Shown: positions 5,841-10,561 of the stretch, piece by piece
How positions within the stretch are numbered: position 1 is the first letter of the stretch
How the letters are laid out: every line of letters starts with the position of its first letter
Assembly: GCA_016867695.1 (NCBI GenBank)
Contig: VGIY01000067.1
Coordinates: 1 to 10,561 of the forward strand
DNA from: Candidatus Eiseniibacteriota bacterium
Lineage (GTDB): Bacteria > Eisenbacteria > RBG-16-71-46 > CAIMUX01 > WJJG01
DNA length: 10,561 nucleotides
Direction: 5' to 3'
Made by a program: the position numbers and the translations under genes
Notes under the pieces: model-generated
What the model was told of the DNA's origin: nothing
The model's database searches: none
What the model saw: the letters and a program-made list of their open reading frames with translations, nothing else

Positions 5841-7060
5841 CGCTCCTCCCCCGGGGCGACGATCCCCCCGCGCGGCAGACGGCTTCCCGGCTGCAGGCGG
5901 GCCGCCTTGCCGACCAGGGCGATGCCCTTGGCCGACACGACCGCGCCGCGCGCGCCCCCCTCCGCGGGGGCGTCGATGCCGACCGCCGCCTGCGCCCCGA
6001 TCAGGGCCCTCTTGTCGACGATGGCCGCGCGCACCCGGGCGCCCGGCTCGACGACGGCGTCGCCGAAGAGGATCGAGGCCTCGACGACCGCCCCCCGCCC
6101 GATCCTGACGCCGGGGCCGAGCACGCTGCCGCGCACCGCGCCCTCGACGATGCAGCCCTCGCTGATCAGGCAGTCGGAGGCCTCGGTCCAGGCGCGGAAG
6201 ATCGGCGGCACCTGGCGCACCAGGCCGTTGTCGACGTTGTTCGTGCGCACCTGCCAGGCGTCGATGTCGATCTTGCCGTCGAGCAGGTCGCGATGGGCGT
6301 CGTAGTAGCTGTCGACGGTGCGCGTGTAGGCCCAGTAGCCGTCGTGGATGTGGCCGTAGACGCGCCCCCGCGCCAGCATGGCCGGGATCACGTCGCGGCC
6401 GAACTCGATCGAGTCGTGCTCGCGCAGGGCCAGGAGCACCTCGGCGAGCGGCTCCATCTGGAAGACGTAGATGGTCAGGGAGACGAGGTCCCCCGGGGGC
6501 GAGGCGGGCTTCTCCGCGTACTCGACCACGCGGCCGGAGGCGTCGAGGACGCCGTAGCCGTAGCGGCGGTCGGGCTCGGGAATGCGCTTGAAGGCCATGG
6601 TCAGCTCGGCGCCGCGCTCCAGGTGCTCGAGGATCAGCCGGCGGTAGTCCATGGCGTAGATGTGGTCGCCGGAGACGATCAGGGCGATCTGCGTGTCGCG
6701 CCCCTCGAGGTAGCTCAGGTTCTGCAGCACCGCGTCGGCGTTGCCCCGGTACCAGTCGGTGGCCTCGGCGGCGTGATAGGGGGGCAGGATCTTGGCCCCG
6801 CGCTCGAGGCCGACGAAGTCCCAGCTCTCGCCCACGCCGATGTGGTCGATCAGCGACGAGGGGCGGTACTGGGAGAGGATGCCGACATTGGTGATGCCGG
6901 CCCGGGCCATGTTGGAGAGGGCGAAGTCGACGATGCGGAAATGCCCGGCGAAGGGGAGCGCCGCCTTGGGGCGCTCCAGGGTGAGCACGGAGAGCTCTCC
7001 GACGCGCCCCCCCGCCAGCACCATGCCGGTCGTCTGCGGGAACGTGATGCGCGAAAGCAT
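5837..7060 (-). CDS. Divergent GlgC/GlgD-like nucleotidyltransferase, probable regulatory subunit
   Basis: This 407-aa protein is a paralogue of the adjacent GlgC with the same layout: nucleotidyltransferase domain to about residue 265, then a beta-helix domain. It keeps RPKAALPF (30-37), SGDHIYAMDY (130-139) and YAEKP (181-185). The nucleotide loop reads AGGRVGEL, so by alignment the second conserved Gly is Val20 and the signature Arg is Glu22. The metal-binding motif YWxDVGT is YWAYTRT, lacking the Asp. GlgD-type partners in other bacteria are likewise degenerate and regulate GlgC in a mixed tetramer, so that is the best inferred role; a different sugar nucleotide substrate is the alternative. 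It is the first gene of the operon, downstream of a TTGACA promoter candidate. The ATG at 7060 has no clear ribosome site, and Met13, just before VLAGG, is a possible later start. Confidence 0.85.
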   Translation of the reverse strand: MLSRITFPQTTGMVLAGGRVGELSVLTLERPKAALPFAGHFRIVDFALSNMARAGITNVGILSQYRPSSLIDHIGVGESWDFVGLERGAKILPPYHAAEATDWYRGNADAVLQNLSYLEGRDTQIALIVSGDHIYAMDYRRLILEHLERGAELTMAFKRIPEPDRRYGYGVLDASGRVVEYAEKPASPPGDLVSLTIYVFQMEPLAEVLLALREHDSIEFGRDVIPAMLARGRVYGHIHDGYWAYTRTVDSYYDAHRDLLDGKIDIDAWQVRTNNVDNGLVRQVPPIFRAWTEASDCLISEGCIVEGAVRGSVLGPGVRIGRGAVVEASILFGDAVVEPGARVRAAIVDKRALIGAQAAVGIDAPAEGGARGAVVSAKGIALVGKAARLQPGSRLPRGGIVAPGEER

Positions 7061-7117
7061 GCCCGATGACCGCCCCTGTCCGCCGCCGGTCCCCTTGACG
7101 GCTCCGGCCGCAAGCGG

Positions 7118-7146
7118 ATCCTTCCGTCCGGCGGGCCCGCTGTCAA
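7118..7146 (-). promoter_or_regulatory. Candidate promoter of the minus-strand glgC operon
   Basis: Read on the minus strand, a consensus -35 TTGACA (7146-7141) is followed after 17 bases by AAGGAT (7123-7118), a weak -10. It lies about 60 bases ahead of the first operon gene and downstream of the tRNA hairpin, where a separate promoter would be needed. The -35 is convincing and the -10 is not. Confidence 0.45.
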
Positions 7147-7184
7147 CGCTTTCCTGGCCCCCGTTCGGCGGCGGGAGGCGAAGA

Positions 7185-7209
7185 CGGCCCGCGTCGGGGA
7201 CGCGGGCCG
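7185..7209 (-). terminator. GC hairpin terminator after tRNA-Trp
   Basis: A perfect 11-bp stem, CGGCCCGCGTC with GACGCGGGCCG, encloses a 3-nt loop. On the minus strand it starts ten bases after the tRNA 3' end and is followed by TCTTCG, a poor T-run. Position and stability suggest it ends or processes the tRNA transcript and separates it from the glgC operon. The weak T-tract leaves some doubt about intrinsic termination. Confidence 0.6.
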
Positions 7210-7218
7210 CCGCCGGCT

Positions 7219-7291
7219 CAGGCGTGGAGGGACTCGAACCCCCAGCCTACGGTTTTGGAGACCGTTGCTCTGCCAGTTGAGCTACACGCCT
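7219..7291 (-). tRNA. trnW: tRNA-Trp (CCA anticodon)
   Basis: The minus strand folds into a full cloverleaf of 73 nt. The acceptor stem is AGGCGTG with CACGCCT (seven Watson-Crick pairs) and the discriminator is G73, as in bacterial tRNA-Trp. The D-arm is GCTC/GAGC, and the anticodon stem is ACGGT/ACCGT around loop CTCCAAA, giving anticodon CCA. The T-arm is GGGGG/CCCTC with loop TTCGAGT and one G-U pair. The 3' CCA is not encoded. The gene stands alone between divergent blocks, unlike the frequent tRNA-Trp/secE/nusG arrangement. Confidence 0.97.
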
Positions 7292-7339
7292 AGCTGCTCA
7301 TCGATCTTAATCGGTCGCGCCGCCGATCGATTGAGCCCT

Positions 7340-7369
7340 ACTATAGGCAATCCTCGCCGGGGGCGGCAA
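7340..7369 (-). promoter_or_regulatory. Promoter of tRNA-Trp
   Basis: On the minus strand, TTGCCG (7369-7364) and TATAGT (7345-7340) are separated by 18 bases, close to sigma-70 consensus in an otherwise GC-rich region. Transcription would begin near 7333, giving a leader of about 40 nt. TCGATC at 7301-7306 and GATCGA at 7325-7330 within that leader could pair. I see no equally good plus-strand promoter for dapD in this 140-bp gap. Confidence 0.65.
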
Positions 7370-7431
7370 CCCCGTTTGCGGCCGCCGGCGAAGCGGCCGG
7401 CCGAGGGGCGGGCGGCCGCGGGAGGGGGAGC

Positions 7432-8246
<815 letters not shown>

Positions 8247-8268
<22 letters not shown>

Positions 8269-10561
8269 AAGGGACTCGGGACGCACGGGCGCGGAAGCGG
8301 GCCGGAGCGGGGACTCGGGGCGCGAAGGCGCGCGCCGGCGGGAGCGCGGGCGGCCGCGCGCCGGGGGCGCCCGCCTCCCGATCGAGACGGGCGCAGGCGC
8401 CGGCCGCGAAGGCCGGCCCGGCCGCCGAGCGGGCGCGTCTGGAGCTGGGTCCCGAGGCCCTGCGCTGGGGCTGCGACGCCGGGCGCTTCGCCTTCGAGAC
8501 GACGGCCGAGCTGCCCGAGTTCGAGGGCATCATCGGGCAGGACCGGGCCATGCAGGCGATCCGCCTGGGGCTGAGGATGCGCAGCAAGGGCTACAACATC
8601 TATGTCGCCGGACCGCCCGGCACCGGCAAGATGACGACGATCAAGCACCTGCTCAAGACCGCCGACGCCGGCCGCCGGCCCCCGCAGGACGCCGTCTATG
8701 TCAACAACTTCATCGATCCGGACCGACCGCGGGCGCTGCTGCTTCCGGCCGGCACGGGGGCGCGCCTGCGCGGCGACATGAAGGCGTTGGTCGTCAACAT
8801 GCAGCGCAACATCGCCCAGATCTACGAGAGCGACATCTACAAGGAGCGCATGAAGGCGCTGGTCGAGGAATACAAGGAGCGCGAGAAGAAGATCCTCCGC
8901 GGCTTCGAGGAGCGCGTGCGCCGGGAGAACTTCGCCCTGATCCAGGTCCAGCTCGGCCCCTTCTCCAAGCCCGAGGTGGCGCCGATCATCGCCGGCGAGC
9001 CGGTGCAGATGGAGCGTCTCGAGGCGCTGACGCTGCAGAAGAAGTTCGCCGCCGAGGACTTCGAGCGGCTCAAGGGCAAGTACGAGGAGCTGACCTCCGA
9101 GATGGAGCGGGTCTTCAAGGAGGCGCGCGACCTGAAGCGCGAGCTGCGCGAGGCGATGGGGGGGTTGCAGAAGGAGTTCGGCTCTCCGGCCGTGACCGAC
9201 TACATCCAGGATCTCAGGGCCGAGTACGACCCTCCCGGGGTCAAGGCCTACCTCGACGAGGTCCAGGAGGAGATCCTCAACAACATGGAGCGCTTCACCG
9301 ACGGCGAGGAGGGCGCGGAACAGGACAAGGAGAAGCGGACGGCGGCGGAGCGGGAGAGCCGCTTCCGCGAGTTCATGGTCAACGTGCTCGTCGACAACGC
9401 CAAGACCGACGCGCCGCCGGTGATCATCGAGACCAGCCCCAACTACCGCAACCTGTTCGGGACGATCGAACGGGTGATCGACCGCTCCGGCCACTGGGTC
9501 AGCGACTTCACCAAGATCAAGGCGGGCAGCCTGCTGCAGGCCAACGGCGGGACCCTGGTGATCAACCTGATCGACGCGATCATCGAGCCCGGGGTCTGGG
9601 TCGCGCTCAAGCGCACGCTCAAGCACCAGACGATCGACATCCAGACCTTCGACCCCTTCTACCTCTACTCGATCTCGGCGATCAAGCCGGAACCCATCCC
9701 GCTGGACATCAAGGTCATCGTCGTCGGCGACCGGCGCGCCTATCACATCCTCTACAACCTCGACGACGACTTCCGGAAGATCTTCAAGGTCAAGGCGGAG
9801 TTCGACTCGGAGATGCCCTGCTGCGAGGAGAACGTCGGCAAGTACGTGCACTTCGCCCGCAAGATCACCGGGGAGGAGAAGCTGCGTCCCTTGACCCGCT
9901 GCGGGGTGGGGGCGCTCGTCGAGTTCGGCGTCCGCCTGGCCGGACGGCGCAACCGCCTGTCGACCGAGTTCCACACGATCGCCGACCTCATCCGCGAGGC
10001 CGACCTGCAGGCCGCCGAGGCGGGCGCTCCGGCGATCGACGCCGCCCTGGTGCGCCGCGCCCTGGCGGGCCGCGAGGCGCGGCTCAACCTGACAGAGGAG
10101 AAGCTGCGCGCGCTGATCGAGGAGCGGACGATCCTCATCGACACGACCGGCGAGGCGATCGGCCAGGTCAACGGACTGTCGGTCCTCGACGCGGGCGACT
10201 ACGCCTTCGGCAACCCGGCGCGGATCACCGCCAAGGTGGCGCTCGGGCGGGAGGGTATCGTCAACATCGAGCGCGAGGTCGAGCTCTCGGGCAAGACCCA
10301 CGACAAGGGCGTGCTCATCCTGGAAGGCTTCGTCCGCGGTCTCTTCGCCAAGACCGTGCCGCTGGCGATCCACGCCACGATCTGCTTCGAGCAGTCCTAC
10401 GGCGGAGTGGACGGCGACAGCGCCAGCTCGACCGAGGTCTACGCGCTGCTGTCGGCGCTGGGCGAGTTCCCGCTGCGCCAGGACATCGCCGTGACCGGAA
10501 GCGTGAACCAGCACGGCGTCATCCAGCCGATCGGCGGGGTGAACGAGAAGATCGAGGGGTT
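8247..10561 (+). CDS. Lon-like ATP-dependent protease (S16, YcbZ/LonB-like), 3' end cut by window
   Basis: This is a Lon-type protease with an internal AAA+ domain; 771 codons are visible. Residues 1-62 are an Arg/Ala/Gly-rich basic extension. LGPEALRW onward begins the family core, with FETTAELPEFEGIIGQDRAM and Walker A GPPGTGK (122-128). A charged, probably coiled-coil insert spans about residues 190-380. The rest of the ATPase follows, with ANGGTLVINLIDAI at 432-445 in the Walker B region, where the usual Asp appears to be Asn440. The protease domain carries VDGDSASSTE with catalytic S725 and GGVNEKIEG with K768, so both dyad residues are present. Perhaps 30-60 residues are missing. The ATG at 8247 follows GAGGGAG (8235-8241) and lies 22 bases inside dapD, suggesting coupled translation. 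Substrates are unknown. Confidence 0.93.

Noticed and set aside
4455..6305. A 616-codon open frame on the plus strand opposite the two GlgC-like genes
   Set aside because: The minus strand encodes unmistakable adenylyltransferase motifs here; the plus frame is a shadow.
7301..7330. Inverted repeat TCGATC/GATCGA as an operator between tRNA-Trp and dapD
   Set aside because: It lies in the tRNA leader downstream of the tRNA promoter and is short; pairing in the leader RNA or chance explains it as well.

Overview
This is a GC-rich bacterial segment (roughly two-thirds G+C by eye) with a mobile element at its left end and three chromosomal blocks to the right. The organism cannot be named from the sequence. 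Succinylase-type DapD, a two-gene ADP-glucose pyrophosphorylase set, a YcbZ-like Lon protease and Shine-Dalgarno-led starts show it is a bacterium. The uncharacterised membrane cassette is of a kind I associate with deep-branching Gram-negative or uncultured lineages, which is only a guess.

Layout. (1) About 14-1531: an apparently complete IS110-family element of the IS1111 type. It has a DEDD transposase (107-1228, +), a perfect 11-bp subterminal inverted repeat (17-27 and 1518-1528), and a 289-bp structured noncoding region after the transposase. That region should encode the guide (seeker/bridge) RNA, and it contains short strings matching the element's own insertion site. (2) 1530-7060, minus strand: a six-gene, tightly packed operon read right to left. 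It starts with a divergent GlgC/GlgD-like protein and a canonical GlgC (glucose-1-phosphate adenylyltransferase). Four membrane proteins of unknown function follow, one of them DUF6754-like. Five of the six genes overlap or are separated by no more than 3 nt; the exception is a 60-nt gap before the 204-aa gene. (3) 7118-7369: a promoter for that operon, a tRNA-Trp(CCA) gene on the minus strand with its own promoter, and a strong GC hairpin just after it. (4) 7432-10561, plus strand: dapD (lysine/diaminopimelate synthesis), overlapped by a Lon-like ATP-dependent protease that runs off the right edge just after its catalytic Ser and Lys.

How the parts relate. The two adenylyltransferase-like proteins probably form a catalytic plus regulatory pair making ADP-glucose for glycogen, and the four membrane proteins are co-transcribed with them. 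The insertion sequence lies exactly at the stop codon of the last membrane gene without disrupting it, and is oriented against the operon, so operon read-through would run antisense across its guide-RNA region. The most notable points are the readable self-matching guide in the IS and the uncharacterised membrane cassette attached to the ADP-glucose genes.
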